Source of the DNA: Saccharum officinarum
Taxonomy: Eukaryota > Streptophyta > Magnoliopsida > Poales > Poaceae
Direction: 5' to 3'
Length of the DNA stretch: 64,000 nt
Assembly: GCA_020631735.1 (NCBI GenBank)
Contig: CM036168.1
Span: 101,638,036-101,702,035, forward strand
The notes under the pieces are model-generated. The model did not search any database. It worked only from the letters and a program-made list of their open reading frames with translations, and had not been told where the DNA came from. The position numbers and the translations under genes are program-made. The stretch's first letter is position 1. Every line of letters starts with the position of its first letter. This document shows positions 1-11,980 of this stretch, piece after piece.

Positions 1-1160
1 TAAAGGTAAAAGATATATACTTACAAGGTAGAGGTGTTAAAATTGGCAAAGGGAATTTAACCAGATTTTGGCTTGATCCGTGGTTGTACAAGGAACCTTT
101 ATATGTCACTGCTCCAGTTTTATTTGAATTATGTGACAACAAAAATCTCACCGTTGCACACTTTTTTTGGTGGTACGCAAGTCACTTTCAGACGTTGGTT
201 GTTTGATGAATTGAGAGTATGGTGCAATAATATTTTACATGACACAACGACTTTTCTGTTATCTGACAATGATGATACAGTTATCTGGAATATAGGAAAC
301 AAAGGAAGGTTTATGGTTAAGTCAGTGTATGATGCTTTTCTATGGTTGCTTGCAAATGATGCTATTTTGACTAGGGATAATCTCAGGAAGAGGAAATGGC
401 AAGGTGACCCTAGTTGCGTTTTCTGTGACTCTCTCGAGACCGTTTCTCATTTGTTCTTTCAGTGTCCTGTTGCTAAGATCATTTGGGTTGTAGTTGCTAA
501 ATGTTTTGGAGCTTCTAATGTTCCGATAAATCTTGAGCAGTGTTGGTTATGGTGTGAACAGTGGTTTCCTTTTGGGAGGAAATTTCATCCTTGGGGGATT
601 GCTTCTATCTGTTGGGCAATTTGGAAATTAAGAAAAAAGTATCGAAGGGAAACTTTTGCAAAATCCGTTGGAAATAATATGTCATGCATGTGCGCTCATG
701 GTGTATTGGTCACGTTTATTTGCAGAGATGGATAGAGACTAGCTGGTGGAGGGGGCAAACAATGCTCAGGATCGCCAAGGAAATCCTCGCGGCTCAAACC
801 ACAAGACAAGTGAATCGGCTGCTCCTGGAGGATGGCAATCACTCTTATCAAGACGAAGACCCTGCATAGATGCTCTTATCCCTGGTGGACATCTTTCGGT
901 GGGAGTCGTTCGTGCAAAAGACAGTTTCTGGAATGTTGATCCTAGAGCTGGCTTGTTGATCTTTTGATGACTGTTGCTAATTCATCTAGCCTGGTGTTGT
1001 TACATTCATACGTTGGTAGTTCTTTGTTTCAGGAGTTTGATGGTCCGATGGGCCGTGGTAGTTTCGCTCTTTTAAACTCTGGTCAGGTGTTTCTTGGCGA
1101 TCTGGATGCATTCTACTGCTTCCAAGAACTCTTTCTTCTGTCTTCTGTAAAAAAATGAAA
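1..1160 (+). mobile_element. L1-type LINE remnant, 3' part (zf-RVT region)
   Basis: The window opens inside the 3' half of a plant L1-like retrotransposon. Near 45-160 a frame reads a conserved F-W-L-D-P-W motif that follows the reverse transcriptase in plant LINEs. From about 180 to 660 another frame (73-735) reads the Cys/His zf-RVT finger, with C-x2-C at about residues 115-118 of that frame followed by H-L-F-F-x-C-P, then the conserved W-x-I-W-K-L-R segment. The switch of frame near 160-190 shows a frameshift. Nothing coding follows 735, and a short A run near 1147-1154 may be the tail. The RT itself lies outside the window. It is a dead copy and no host gene is visible here. Confidence 0.8.
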
Positions 1161-1298
1161 GTACTGTATTGTACTATTGTTTATCACTGTAGCATCATGT
1201 CTGGACCGTTGTCTGCAAAATCGGACAGCCATGGATGCAATCAATCTTAATTATCTCCGTCGAACACATATCGTCTAATGTTTGGGTCATGTTTTCTA

Positions 1299-1438
1299 CG
1301 TCCTCCATTCTAAATTATTAGACCTTTTAGTTTTTCTAGATATATTGTTTTCATTAGTATGTAGCTAGACATATTATATGTTGTACATGACAAAAGTCCA
1401 CAAAAGTCAAAATGTCTTATAATTTAGAGTGGAGGAAG
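1299..1438. mobile_element. Stowaway-type MITE
   Basis: A 140 bp element has imperfect terminal inverted repeats, about 22 bp of C-T-C-C-A-T-T-C-T-A-A-A-T-T type at the left and its complement at the right. It is flanked on both sides by the dinucleotide TA (1297-1298 and 1439-1440), the target duplication of Tc1/mariner Stowaway MITEs. It has no coding capacity. Confidence 0.75.
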
Positions 1439-1556
1439 TATCATAGAGGCAGCGAAGGATTTCATGTCACCTCCCGTGCGATGTATTTCCTATCACCTCC
1501 CCTACAGTGTATTTCCTGTCACCTCTCTTGCAATGTACGGATATGTTTGCCAATTG

Positions 1557-1708
1557 CTTCCTCTGTTCCAAATTATACGACGTTTTGGTATTTTTAGATA
1601 CATAGTTTGTATTTCATATCTAGACATAATAATTGTATATCTAGATGCGTAGCAAAAACCATAAATCTAGAAAAGATAAAACATCTTATAATTTGGAACG
1701 AATGGAGT
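1557..1708. mobile_element. Stowaway-type MITE, second copy
   Basis: About 150 bp with inverted ends (CCTCTGTTCCAAATTATA at the left, the complement of TATAATTTGGAACGAATGG at the right) and an AT-rich core resembling the element at 1299. The right flank is TA; the left edge is less sharp. The stretch from 1709 to 2473, downstream of the ELM2 gene, shows no further feature and probably includes its 3' UTR. Confidence 0.65.
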
Positions 1709-2473
1709 AAAGATAATGCCACATCAGGCCACCAAATCATCAATTCTTCTTTGCCCGAGTGCTGAAAGCCTAGATCAAAGGGCTTTTCTTTAGAGCCAAC
1801 CAAATTATATGTAGAAAAAATAATTTATAAATTTACTACACAATATACCAGGCAACACGTGCATCTTACTGACCAGCAAAGAAACATGGAGTGCTGAAAT
1901 CATTCCGCAGGAGGCAGATTCCGCTTCACAGGGAGCATTTTGTAATGCCTCGCCCGATATCATTTACAGGGTCAATAAATTCAGCGCAGCAAAAGCGAAA
2001 GGGCGACTTTTTTCAGTTTATAGGCATAGGCAAAGGAAACAACATCTGGAAGATTCTGATGTACCAGCTGAGCATAGGTAACCAAACTAGAGTCAAACTG
2101 GAAGCTTTTGTCATGCCAAGAGCACAAGTCAACCAAATGCGGATGAGATAATGACTTGGTTAAAAGCCTCAGCCTTTTCCCCTTCAGTTTTTTTTTACCA
2201 TTTTCCTGTACAACGGAAAACAATTTGGCTCAGATGAGCTTGAAGTATTGATTTGCTTGCCTAGAGAGACGCACGGGGATGATTTAACACTCGATTTAGT
2301 TTCTGTTCACAAAAAAAGGCTGAACCAAAGTGAATGGAGCCCTTAACCAAAAATCTGTAAAAATTAGACGCGATCACTCGGAGCAATGGTGCATCACTTG
2401 ATGCAATGTGTCTCGGCATAAACTTGAACAAAAGGCACATGCAAAAAAGCATGTCAGATTGTTGTCAGCAGAA

Positions 2474-2510
2474 TCATGGCACCTTCTTCAAGTCCTGGGC
2501 ATCTTGAGTC
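2474..2510 (-). CDS. ELM2 gene exon 3 (terminal coding exon)
   Basis: Too short for an ORF scan. The minus strand shows an acceptor (TTTTTCAG) at 2511-2518, then 37 nt that complete the split Arg codon and add eleven residues before TGA at 2474-2476. The phase fits exon 2 exactly. Only the splice signals and the phase support it. Confidence 0.65.
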
Positions 2511-5500
2511 CTGAAAAATGAAAACCTACCAAATCAGCAAAACTGAACATCATTCTGACCAGAGTACCAATAAAGGCAATACTTATGCAGGAAGTCGGTT
2601 AATTCTATTCCTAAAGAAATGCGTAGTGGTACCTCAATTAGCGAGCATCCAAATATAGAAAGGAAATTCAAACATATGCAGTTGATAATAATGAGATATT
2701 GCATTATTACACAACCACATGGAGCCATGAAATATAAAGGAAATCGATACCTCTGAAGAGAGCTGGATCCTTCAGGTTGATCTTCATCCTCCTCTTCCTC
2801 CACTTCATCTTCGTCACTGTCAATTTCCAGAAGACTCAGTCTGCACTGACTCAACACTCTTCTCATCAGGAACACATTCAGGTAGTACTTTATCGAATCT
2901 ATCCTGGGCTTTGAAGCAAAATTTTTCGACACAACGGCCCAATATGTCTTTTGATCCATAACAGGAACCAATTGCTCAAGTGCGTCGAACTTTAGCTGCT
3001 CATCGCGACTCCACAACTTAGAAACCTCCTCCCCCATAGAATCAAACTGCCACATTGTAAAAACTCGACCAAGTTCAGAGCGTAGCTGATCTCTTGCTTC
3101 ATTTGTGTGGAGCTGTCTGCAGAAGAAGGATCCTGGGAAGGGGCAACTACATGATCCGGGCCTTCCCTGCCCAACAGCTACAATGTCGGTTTTATAAACT
3201 TCACCCTCAGGAGGCCACATCCTAGTCCCTAACATCTTTGATGTCTCTGGGTCACTCCTGTAACGTGAAAGCTCTTTCCCTGAAGGTTGCCCAGTCCAAT
3301 CAGGTACCTCTGCCTGAAAGTGCTCACCTACTCCAATCTTTTTCCGTTGTGTGAGGAGCAATGATGCCATGAGTTTCATTCTCTTAGCTAGCCTCTCAGA
3401 TTTCCTTGTTGGCATGTTCAAGCACCCTTTCTTCTTTTGTTTGTCCCAGTAGAGCTTCCTTTTCTGCAAAATGAAATTTTCATCAGTCTAAAAGGGTAAG
3501 AAAATGCAACTGCATCAGACATCTTGGGGCAAAATGCAAGCTGATACAAAAAAATATAGGAACATAACCTTGCAAACAATTGGCATTAAAGGGAGTGATG
3601 AAATTTCAAGGCATTTTAAGCAGAGGGAAGTGCCAAAACGCAGGCTGCAGAAAAATTGAGCGCATAAGAAACCTGCTTGCCAAAGTATAGAGCAGCAGCA
3701 AGCTCCCTGGTTTATTGTTAAAATTAGAAACCCTTCATGGGGCCTTCACAATGTCATAGTCGTTTCCAAAGAAGCATCAAATATTAAATAGTATCACTGT
3801 GACTCAGGAGCATCCATTTCTACTGTGGGTATTAACAAATTCCAGCAAACTGTTTAAAATATAGAAGCCCAAGGATATGTTACGACAATGTATATCACTA
3901 GCATTCTAGCATTGCTCATATCGCAAAAGACCAAATCATGCAAAGCTGTACAGTTTTCCAACAATTTTCGCATATAAAACCAAGGACTCCTAAGAACGAT
4001 GGGTTGCTTTCTCAAAATAACCAAATACTAACATTCTGTTACTTTCGGACTATATTGATTTCCATTCCAAAATGTAGATTGTTTTAGTTTTGTCCAAACT
4101 CCAAAGCCAAACTTCTGCAACTTTGACCAATTTTACAGAGAATTATACCGACATCTACAACAATTAGTTTCATTTAATTCACCTTGAAATATGCCTTTGT
4201 AACACTGTTATATGGTACTGTAGATATTAATATATTTCCAATAAAAAATGGTCGAAGTTAGAGAAGTTTGAATTAGGGCAAAAATAAAAATGACCTACAT
4301 TTTGATACAGAGGGATCATCACTTACATTCAGTTAAGACAAACATAGTATTAGTGTCTAACTATTCAATTCCAAAAACTATCACTAGCATCCCCACCTCC
4401 CAGCAAAAACCAGCACGAGAATTCCTTATTTCTGTAAAAAATAACCTGGGTTCCTTTTTTTTCCTCAAGGGAGAGGGAAACGCCTGCTACAAAGGAGAGC
4501 CTGCTCCCAAACACACTCAACACGGACCCATCTAAGCCGAAAACAGACGCACCACGGACACCATATTTGCCATAAAAAATTTGAGTTCCATTATCTTCCA
4601 TCAGTTTAAGTTCTAGTTCTTGTCATACCACTTTCATTACCTCCATCATGGAATCATAGTCAGCTGATGTTGACCCAAGAAATGTCGTCAGATTTTTGTG
4701 CAAATACCTATGTTTTAAATAGCGGGCTAAGCTACTTAGGAGGAGCCTCCTCCAAAAGTTATAATAAGTTATTGCAGAAGCTACTTCATTTAGCAGTTTT
4801 ACAGAAAACATGAAAATTCCTAACCAGTTATGCACGGGCGCATGAGATAAGGAAATTTTATGAACACAAATATTCAAATATATGTCCAGTGCTCTAGAGA
4901 TCATGTCTACATGTCCATTATTTCAGTAATTCAATTGATTAACATACTCATGGCTATCAACATTCACTTTCATACAGCATTTAACAAATAAACAACTCAA
5001 TAATTTTTCAATAGTTCATTACATCATTTATCAACTAAAGAACACAACGATGAAGCATAGAATATAGTCATATAAAGTAAAGAATGAATATTTTCCTCCT
5101 TGGGACCTGGTGGACGGGATGACATTGCAACATTAGGTTGCTGATCAACATCGGTGGAAATTGATCAATTCAGGTTCCTATAGCAGCAAGTCAGCATGTG
5201 CCACTTTTTCAGGGGGGTCATCAAGTTTGCTCCTTGGAGAAAAGTTTGGAATTGTTGGGCTCCTCTAAAATGAAAATATTTTGTTTGGTTTGCTCTCAAC
5301 AACAGATGCTGGACTGCGGATCGCCTCACCAAAAGAGGCCTCTCTCACCTTTGGCTTGCTCTCAACAACGGATGCTGGACTAGGGATCACCTCACCTGGC
5401 CTCCCTCACCCAGCAGCTTGCCCGTTCTGTGACCAGGCCAAAGAAAATATTCAACACATCCTCACTCGTGTGTTAGGCAGGTCTGGACCTTGATCTTCCA

Positions 5501-8500
5501 GAAATTAAAACTCTATGCAGTAAGGCCTCCAGAATCTACTAGTCGCTTCTATGGCTGGTGGTGTCGTACTTTAAGAAGTGTTCCAAAGGAGATGCACAAA
5601 GGAGTTAATTCCCTGGTCATCCTTGTTGCTTGGGAGCTTTGGAAGCAATGAAACGCTTGTGTTTTTAAAGGAGCACGCCCTAATGTTCAGACCCTCTTAT
5701 ACAATGTGGCTAAGGAGAGCAGTTTGTGGTGCATGGCTGGTGCTACCAGCCTCCAGGAGCTCCTTATAAGGTCGCTATCCCCTGAGCTTTAGGGTTCAGG
5801 TAGATTGTGAAGCTCACAGTCGCCTCCCTTGTTTCAAAGACTAGTAAGGCAGGGTGTCTATTGGGTTTTTGTAGGGGGAGACCTCTTGACGCCTCCCCCA
5901 TTTTCCCATACATTTTGTACGTCTTTTTTCCATTCCGAATGAAATAACACACAGTTCTCATGCGTTGTTCAAGGGAAAAAAAAACCTCCATCAGGGTTAG
6001 CGGCGCTAAAAAAAATCACGGCGAAACCAAAGTGGTGTTTAGCAGGGCTAAAGCGTCCTTAGCTACAATAGTAAAACAATTGTCAATATCATTGCAGCAT
6101 GCCCTCTGAAAAGCTAAAGCAGATTATTTATAACCATGGAAAATTCCATGTCTACACCTTCACGGATGTGAAGTCCTCACAAATTGTCCCAAACAAAACA
6201 AAGCCGCCACTAGCAGCCCACCACTGCCACTGACGGATTTCATCACTGGACAACAAAACAGAACCGTTGTTCTGCTAGGATGTCATACATCCCTTTACAC
6301 CCTAAACTGAGCTTAGTTATGATGGCTCCCAAAGGTTACACTAAACGGCAGCATGTACCCCAGCAAATGCACAAGAAGCTAAGCGGCGGCTCAAGCAGCA
6401 GGAGGATCGTCATCAATTCTTTAGTTGTGCAGTTGTGTGTGCACTATGCGTGCTGTTACTTCGTTTTGGGTTGCGAGGAGCAAGCAGACACGGTAGAGTC
6501 AAAATCAAAGGTTGGCCCATCCATGGCCCGTTTCCGCCTGTTCTTGAGCCGTTCTCACCTGACTTAGCCGCTTCCACCCGTTATTTAGCTGTCCCCACCC
6601 GACTTAGCCGTTTTCGCCACTTGTGAGCTATGTGGCACACGTTCACCATCCGACTTAGCCATTTTCACCTCCTGTGAGCTATGTGGCACACGTTTGAAGG
6701 CATGAGTACTGAAATTGAATCTTGACGATGCTCGTCCAGCAGAAATAGGCATCTCAGAGCAGGGCGGACGATCTTCCAGCCATCTACGAGCTTTGTCTCT
6801 AGCCTCTCACTTCTTTTTTGGAAATGCCTCTCACTTCGATCTCCCAGCAACAAGCACCAAGTGCTTGACATGTGTTTTTTATTAGTTTTAACAGGTTTGA
6901 TGCTTATGGAGAGGAAAATCAGAAGAGAGAAACCGAGGAATTATGATTTTTACCAATGGAGAAATGGTGCTGAGTTGCAGGGTGGGGGAAGCGGATGGGG
7001 AAGTGATGACATGTTGGGCCCGATGAGCAACGATGCCTTTAAGGTAAACTTAACAGTTAGCTGATAGAAGTGGCCTAAAAGGAACCAAAAATTGAAGCAG
7101 TGGCAGTAAAGGAAGTTCGTTTTCCAGGATGGCAAATAACACAATACCTTCTTTTGACGGCAAATAAAGATTTTTTTCTCAACCAACAAAGCTTTTTCAT
7201 AGCAAGGGAAATACTTCACATGTGACTCCATTACGACAAGGTGTTTTGGAACCTCTGCCATCAATGAACCACCACCAGAGTGATTTAAGCCCTTCGATCT
7301 CAAGATTGTAAGCAAGTTGTACAAATATGTATGTACATCAACACTCCCACTCATAACTCAACATAACGAATGGATTTTTAATACCACTGATCCCCACATA
7401 CTTAAGTCACATAGAAGTTACTAAAACATTCTAAATCCTCAGAAAAATTCAACAGCATAAACTGCCCTTCAAATATATCTCTCTCCAACAACTTCCAGAG
7501 GTAAAGCATTATTCTGGGTGTGGGATCAATAAACCACACACAGAGTTTGCATGCATCCCTATTATGCATTGGAAACTATACAAAACTAGCACAATATATA
7601 AGCTATATATATAAAACCATTCATCCATGTGGAATGAATTTTGGATCTACAACTACTTTTTGCCCATCACAACATTAGCGCCACTCTCCTTTGCTAGTGT
7701 GTAGCCTTTTCCTCACTGTAATCTGAAGGATATGGGCATCACCCTCGAGCACAGGATATTAGAACTGGAATTTTTGCATGTCCCAAGTCCCTGACACAAG
7801 CCTGTCATACGGTTAAGGCTTGTCCTAATTCCTCTCTAATTTCACAACCAATCTTCTGCAGCCTCCATGCCGCTTTAGTCTCCGCCTTCAAATCAAAGTT
7901 GGAAAGACTTGGCAAAATGATTCCCAACTTACCCTTCACGTGTTCTTCACCAGATATACGGGCCTGTTTGGTTGTCTACATTAGCCCCGTGCAGTGCATT
8001 TTGTACATGTTTGATTGCCCGCAGAGGCTCTTATGCAGGCTTGCACAGTACACAAAGCAATCCCAATGCAGCATTGGCTGGTATGCCAGATTTGGCCATA
8101 TTAGGCAATGCAGATTTGCACTAGCCTATGGAGCACATAAAAATGAAATATCTCACCTCCCTAACACTACTAGAAACATGAGGCCTCTACTAGAACATGG
8201 AGGTGACTATATACAACAGAGTGCAAGCAAACAAATACAATTTTACTAAATGCAACTTGCCTGTGCAGCACAACCAAACACCAAGACATTGTATACGCTT
8301 ATGCTGGTTTGAGTTGTGTTGCATAAGGTCTAACGCAGGTTAAGATTAATACAGGCAACCAATCACACCCATACTGACAGGACATAAACGCCACACATGA
8401 TCATATGAACATGACAAGAATATCCAGAAAGATAGGAGACGGTATGCTTGGTGACTGTTATTGGGAAAATAACATTGTTCTTATTTCGATAAACAAAAAA

Positions 8501-11500
8501 CAGCATATGCTTGGTAACTGTTGTTGGCTTCACATCAGCATTAAAAGCTTCAGGATACATGCCTTCTGGAAAGTTGGACATGCAAGATATTTATGCCTTA
8601 GTTGGACATGCATTTAACCATGCTCTGTTTCAGTTTGCTAATCTTCCTGATTTATCTATTTTTAGTACAAAGGGTATGACAGAAAAAAAAGGAGCTTGGA
8701 TGGTAAAAAAAAATGCTTGATGTCATTGGCATCGTCAATATCTTCCAAAGCTAATTAAAAAAAAAGTGTGCCTATATTTGTGTATAGCCAGAGAATAGCA
8801 TTCTTTTCAGGACAGAAGTAATATTAAACTTATCGACTAAAAAAAACTGATCGCCCTGTCAGTTATCTTCCAAAACACTCATGTCGTGTCAGCCATGAAT
8901 AACAATAACAACGAAAAGCCTTTTGAGCCCAAGCAAGTTACGCAAGTTAGAGTAGACGAAAGCCTGGGTCAAGGTTTGAACACATGGATTGATTTTCATA
9001 CAACCCTATCCAGGAATAGTTTTTTGGGTATACTTGATTCTCTCAAGTCTCTCTTTACTACCACTTCTCGTGTTAAGTTCGACATCCTGGTGTAAAAAAA
9101 TAAAAGTTTGGCCTATTCTGTCTCTTCCTACATTATCAACACGCCTAGGATGACACTATGCACCGGTACCTAGGAACAACCAGTAATGCATGTAACTAAT
9201 TTTCCAGCTAGTGTGTAGTACCACTTAGCGGGTTATTAGGACTTGGGTCTCTTTGTTGGGTGGGACACCAATCCATGTACCTTTACCAATTAACCAATTT
9301 CAAGCTAGCTTGTAGCAGTAGCAATTACTTTTTTGCTGTCTGAAGCATTAGGCAGAGGATGCTAAGCCAGAAATTTTCCATTATCTAAAAGAAGTGCCAC
9401 TGCCATGTGGGAATATGGCCATGTTTGGCACAGCTTATTCCCTCGTTTCTCCACAGATATGCAGAAGTTGCGTCAGAGAGCAAGATTACATGACAGCTTA
9501 TCAATAAGCAGAATCAGAGAATTAACTAAGCAAAACGAGCAAATTCTGCTTTTCGCAAACTCTGCAAATAAGTGGATTCAGGACAATAACAACTTCACAA
9601 GAAGTTTCAAACAGGGACAAGTCACATGTTAGTGCAATAGGATAGCGGCATGCCGTAGGGGTACTCCGGCATGGAGCATGGAAGCGCAGGCGGTTGGCAC
9701 TCCACTTCCGAAATGCGCATTGAGAGACCAGCCAATTGGTTGGCCATGTCGCTCATCTGCCACAAGACATCGGATACCATCTTCGTCAATTGTTCGAGTG
9801 CTTGAGGAAGGATGGTGTCTGACCCTGGCACCGACAGATCACCCTCTGATACCAAGTTGTTAGTGCCTAGGGATCGAAGGGAGTAGCTGTGGGAGACTTC
9901 TGGTTGGCGCTTCCATGAACTCCGTTGTGCGGGCGCTGTCGGACTATCGCGAAAGAAAGATAGCGCAGGGCGCAGGGGGCAGGGGGCAACAACTGTGTTG
10001 TCCTGCTTAACATCTCCTCATCCAAGTCTGGGTTCTAATACAAGATTAGGCACACGCACGCACGCACACACCCAAACACCTTAATACTCCTCCTGTTCCT
10101 GGTTCGGTCGTTGCCGAGATCGTGGGCGCACCCACGTCTCCTGGTGCAGTGCCCCGCTTCTTCCTTCTGCTGTAGGTTAGGCCAGTCATAACATCACACC
10201 ATGACAACACAAATGATGGCTCTTAAAGCATCGCCAAAAACTCCTTAAAAACACTTGCCAAATCATTATTTATACCAAGTGGCCAAAATGAGTAGGGAGC
10301 TAATTTGTTCCCTTCCCCCAATAGTTTGCAATATTTGGTTGCTAAAAAAAATTAAAAAGGGGGGCCCACAACATAATTTTGCTCGCTCCTCCCAACCTCG
10401 TTCACACGCTGCCACCAATCAGGCGCCAGCCAGCCACCGCTAACCCCAAACCGGCTGCTGCCGCCCCCCAGCTGGCCTCCACAGCCAGCCAACAGGAGCA
10501 GCCAGGGAAGAAGAAAACCGCGCGAAGTGTGGAAAAGATAGCTGTCAAGTGAGGATACAGAGCACGCAAAGCTTGCACATATGTGAGGAGTCCGAGGGGA
10601 GATTCACCATTCGCATATCTTTAGTGAGTTCGGATACAAAACTGTTGGAGGGCCTTTTACCAAAAAGAAATGTTGTTTTAAGCTTGTAGATATGCTCTTA
10701 GGTCTTTTTTTTCTTGCAAGCTGAAACAGATAGGTCCCAGATTACAACAACCCACAGACCACATTTTTACTATCTCTGGCCATAATTAGATGGCGTTTTG
10801 GACAGCAAAAAACACTAATTACAAGTCAAATTTGCTGTCCAAAACATACTATAATTAGGACCGGAGGGAGTACAATCCATCATCTAATTATGACCAGAGG
10901 GAGTACAATCCAACAGTCTGCTGTCCTTAACAGCCATGTTCCCTTGTGGGAATGGGAACGGAACTTGGGGTGTTATTTTATAACGTGGGAACGTAAATGT
11001 TCCCGAATCGGGGACGTGGTAGTTCCCGGAACGTGGAACGTGGTCATGTTCCACGTTTTCGGCTGCTAAGAGTCTGCTCCCCCTCCCTGTGCGCTAATTG
11101 TGATAATATGCAAGCTGCAATCCACAGCCTGCAGGCTGAAACAAACAGGGCATTATAAGCTTTGATGGCTTGACCCTGGCTAAGATACTAATATGGTCCT
11201 AGTCAGGGTTCCCCCTCCCAGACTGGAACCGTCTGCTCCAGCACTGGTTGTCAAAAGTACATGATTCCTATGCAGTGACAGTGATCCTACCCACTCGCGA
11301 CACCTGGCATTACCATCCTGGCATCCTCCGAGCTGCAGTCTCTAATCCCCGAAAGCCAAATCAAATAGTACGGCATAGAACAAACGGATGTGACAAATCT
11401 TAGATGCCCCTTGTCCAATCCATACCGATCAGTCCCACAAACAGAGCAAAGCAAGCAACAGGCTACCGAAAACCACGTTTGCTAAGAATTGGCAACAGAA

Positions 11501-11980
11501 AACAATTCAACAAAATACGAGAGTTTTGTGCTCAAGCGAACTAACCTTGTAGAAGCTGGGAAGCTCTTCTGCGTCCTCCACGTCCTCCAATCTAAGGTAG
11601 CGAGCGCGCCGCAAGGCCAGCACGTGCCGCTTCCTCGCCCTGTGCTCTGATGGCGCCGGAAGGGGAGCCACGGGATCCGCTGCGAGCTCCCGCATCCACC
11701 GCACTAGCACCCCCAGATCCCCACCCACGGCGCCGCCTTTGCCGCCTCCCGCGCCGAGCAACACGCTTCCCCCGTCGACGAGCACCTCGAACCGCTGCCG
11801 CCGCTCTCCGCCGCCATGCGCCTCTGCAGGCAGCGGAGCGAGAACAGCCGAGGGAGAGGAGGAGGACGACGACGACGAGGAGGCGGCGCCGCCGGCGATG
11901 CGTGGCTGGTCACCGCAGTGGCCGCCGCCTAGGGTGCCGAAGGGGTCGTCGCGGAGCTGGTGCTGGTACATCCCCACCAT
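2474..11980 (-). CDS. ELM2 / SANT-like domain nuclear protein (whole gene model)
   Basis: A three-exon gene assembled by splice sites: exon 1 11980-11546 (donor GTTAGT, phase 0), exon 2 3463-2751 (acceptor TTTTGCAG, donor GTATCG), exon 3 2510-2474 (acceptor TTTTTCAG), ending in TGA. Total coding length is 1185 nt, 394 aa. Residues about 186-230 carry an ELM2 motif (EVPDWTG, then LGTRMWPP). A plant-typical G-R-P-G-S-C-x-C-x-F-P-G-S segment lies at about 245-257 and a SANT/Myb-like helix set at about 295-345. An acidic Asp/Glu tract (360-374) precedes the C-terminus. Residues 80-135, with a W-M-R-E-L-A-A-D-P core, resemble the region before ELM2 in plant ARID-ELM2 proteins, but no ARID domain is present. 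ELM2/SANT proteins normally recruit histone deacetylase complexes, so a chromatin role in the nucleus is inferred. The start chosen is M at 11980; an in-frame ATG at 12199 in this copy is lost by frameshift in the second copy, which argues against it. The intron is 8 kb and full of transposons. Confidence 0.78.
2751..3463 (-). CDS. ELM2 gene exon 2 (ELM2 + SANT-like core)
   Basis: This 713 nt exon carries all recognisable domains. It opens with a Lys/Arg-rich stretch (possible nuclear localisation signal), then the ELM2 motif, the Cys-rich G-S-C-S-C-P-F-P-G-S segment, the M-G-E-E-V plus W-S-R-D-E-Q-L-K-F SANT-like helices, and an acidic tail of about 15 Asp/Glu residues. It ends inside an Arg codon (AG|), completed by exon 3. 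An open frame runs on past the donor into intron sequence, so the apparent 311 aa open frame 2534-3469 is not the real protein. Confidence 0.82.
4061..4314. mobile_element. Stowaway-like MITE in ELM2 intron
   Basis: The left end CCATTCCAAAATGTAG and the complement of the right end (CTACATTTTGATACAGAGGG) are inverted repeats bounding an AT-rich, non-coding 250 bp core. The ends match the Stowaway C-T-C-C-x-T pattern only loosely, so the exact limits are uncertain. Other intron sequence between 3464 and 5250 shows nothing recognisable. Confidence 0.5.
5260..5990 (+). mobile_element. LINE 3' tail with zf-RVT remnant
   Basis: Broken frames read R-C-W-T-A-D-R-L-T-K-R-G-L, then C-P-F-C-D-Q-A-K-E-N-I-Q-H, then W-T-L-I-F-Q-K-L and V-N-S-L-V-I-L-V-A-W-E-L-W-K, the order of the plant L1 zf-RVT region. 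A stop-bearing 3' UTR follows, with an A-rich tail near 5976-5984. At about 5287-5400 a roughly 60 bp segment (GCTCTCAACAACRGATGCTG) is duplicated in tandem. The element lies in intron 1 of the ELM2 gene in antisense orientation; its 3' half is present again after the gap. Confidence 0.7.
6590..6700. repeat. Short tandem repeat, about 55 bp unit
   Basis: The motif GACTTAGCCGTTTTC followed by GTGAGCTATGTGGCACACGT occurs twice in a row with small changes, and a shorter GACTTAGCCG half-unit lies upstream near 6560. It is non-coding intron sequence and is present again in copy 2 at about 13955-14065. Confidence 0.7.
7960..8370. mobile_element. MITE with GGCCTGTTTGGTTG-type terminus
   Basis: The left end GGGCCTGTTTGGTTG and the right end (the complement reads GATTGGTTGCCTG) are imperfect inverted repeats around 400 bp of non-coding DNA. 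Such ends are common in grass hAT- or Harbinger-derived MITEs. No clear target duplication was found, so the superfamily stays open. The same element is present in copy 2. Confidence 0.5.
9627..10193 (-). mobile_element. LTR-retrotransposon deletion derivative (LTR + PBS + gag start)
   Basis: Read on the minus strand: an LTR of 336 bp (10193-9858, TGTTATGACTGG to CACTAACA), a primer site just inside it containing TTGGTATCAGAG (complementary to plant initiator-Met tRNA), about 75 codons of a gag-like start (9855-9638), then only 9 bp of LTR end (9635-9627). Five-base direct repeats TCACA flank it at 9622-9626 and 10194-10198. The flanking duplication shows both termini are original, so nearly all of the interior and the 3' LTR was deleted in place. 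It lies in ELM2 intron 1. Confidence 0.75.
11020..11060. other. Perfect hairpin within a GAACGTGG-rich stretch
   Basis: AACGTGGAAC and GTTCCACGTT are perfect 10 bp inverted arms with an 8 nt loop, in a stretch (10930-11060) that repeats GGGAACG and TTCCCG words. It may be a remnant MITE end or a simple-sequence expansion. No function is implied. Confidence 0.5.
11546..11980 (-). CDS. ELM2 gene exon 1, copy 1
   Basis: A GC-rich first coding exon (145 codons) beginning M-V-G-M-Y-Q-H-Q-L and ending E-E-L-P-S-F-Y-K before a GTTAGT donor. It contains a serine homopolymer (about residues 31-40) from a GAGGAGGACGACG-type run on the plus strand, and a conserved G-V-L-V-R-W-M-R-E-L segment. It joins exon 2 in phase 0. 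GC-biased first exons are normal for grass genes. Open frames on the plus strand here (11650-12098) are shadows of this GC-rich exon. Confidence 0.75.

Noticed and set aside
2534..3469. Single-exon 311 aa protein reading through 2751
   Set aside because: Residues after the acidic tract are intron-like and hydrophobic; a consensus donor at 2750-2745 and an in-phase terminal exon explain the locus better.
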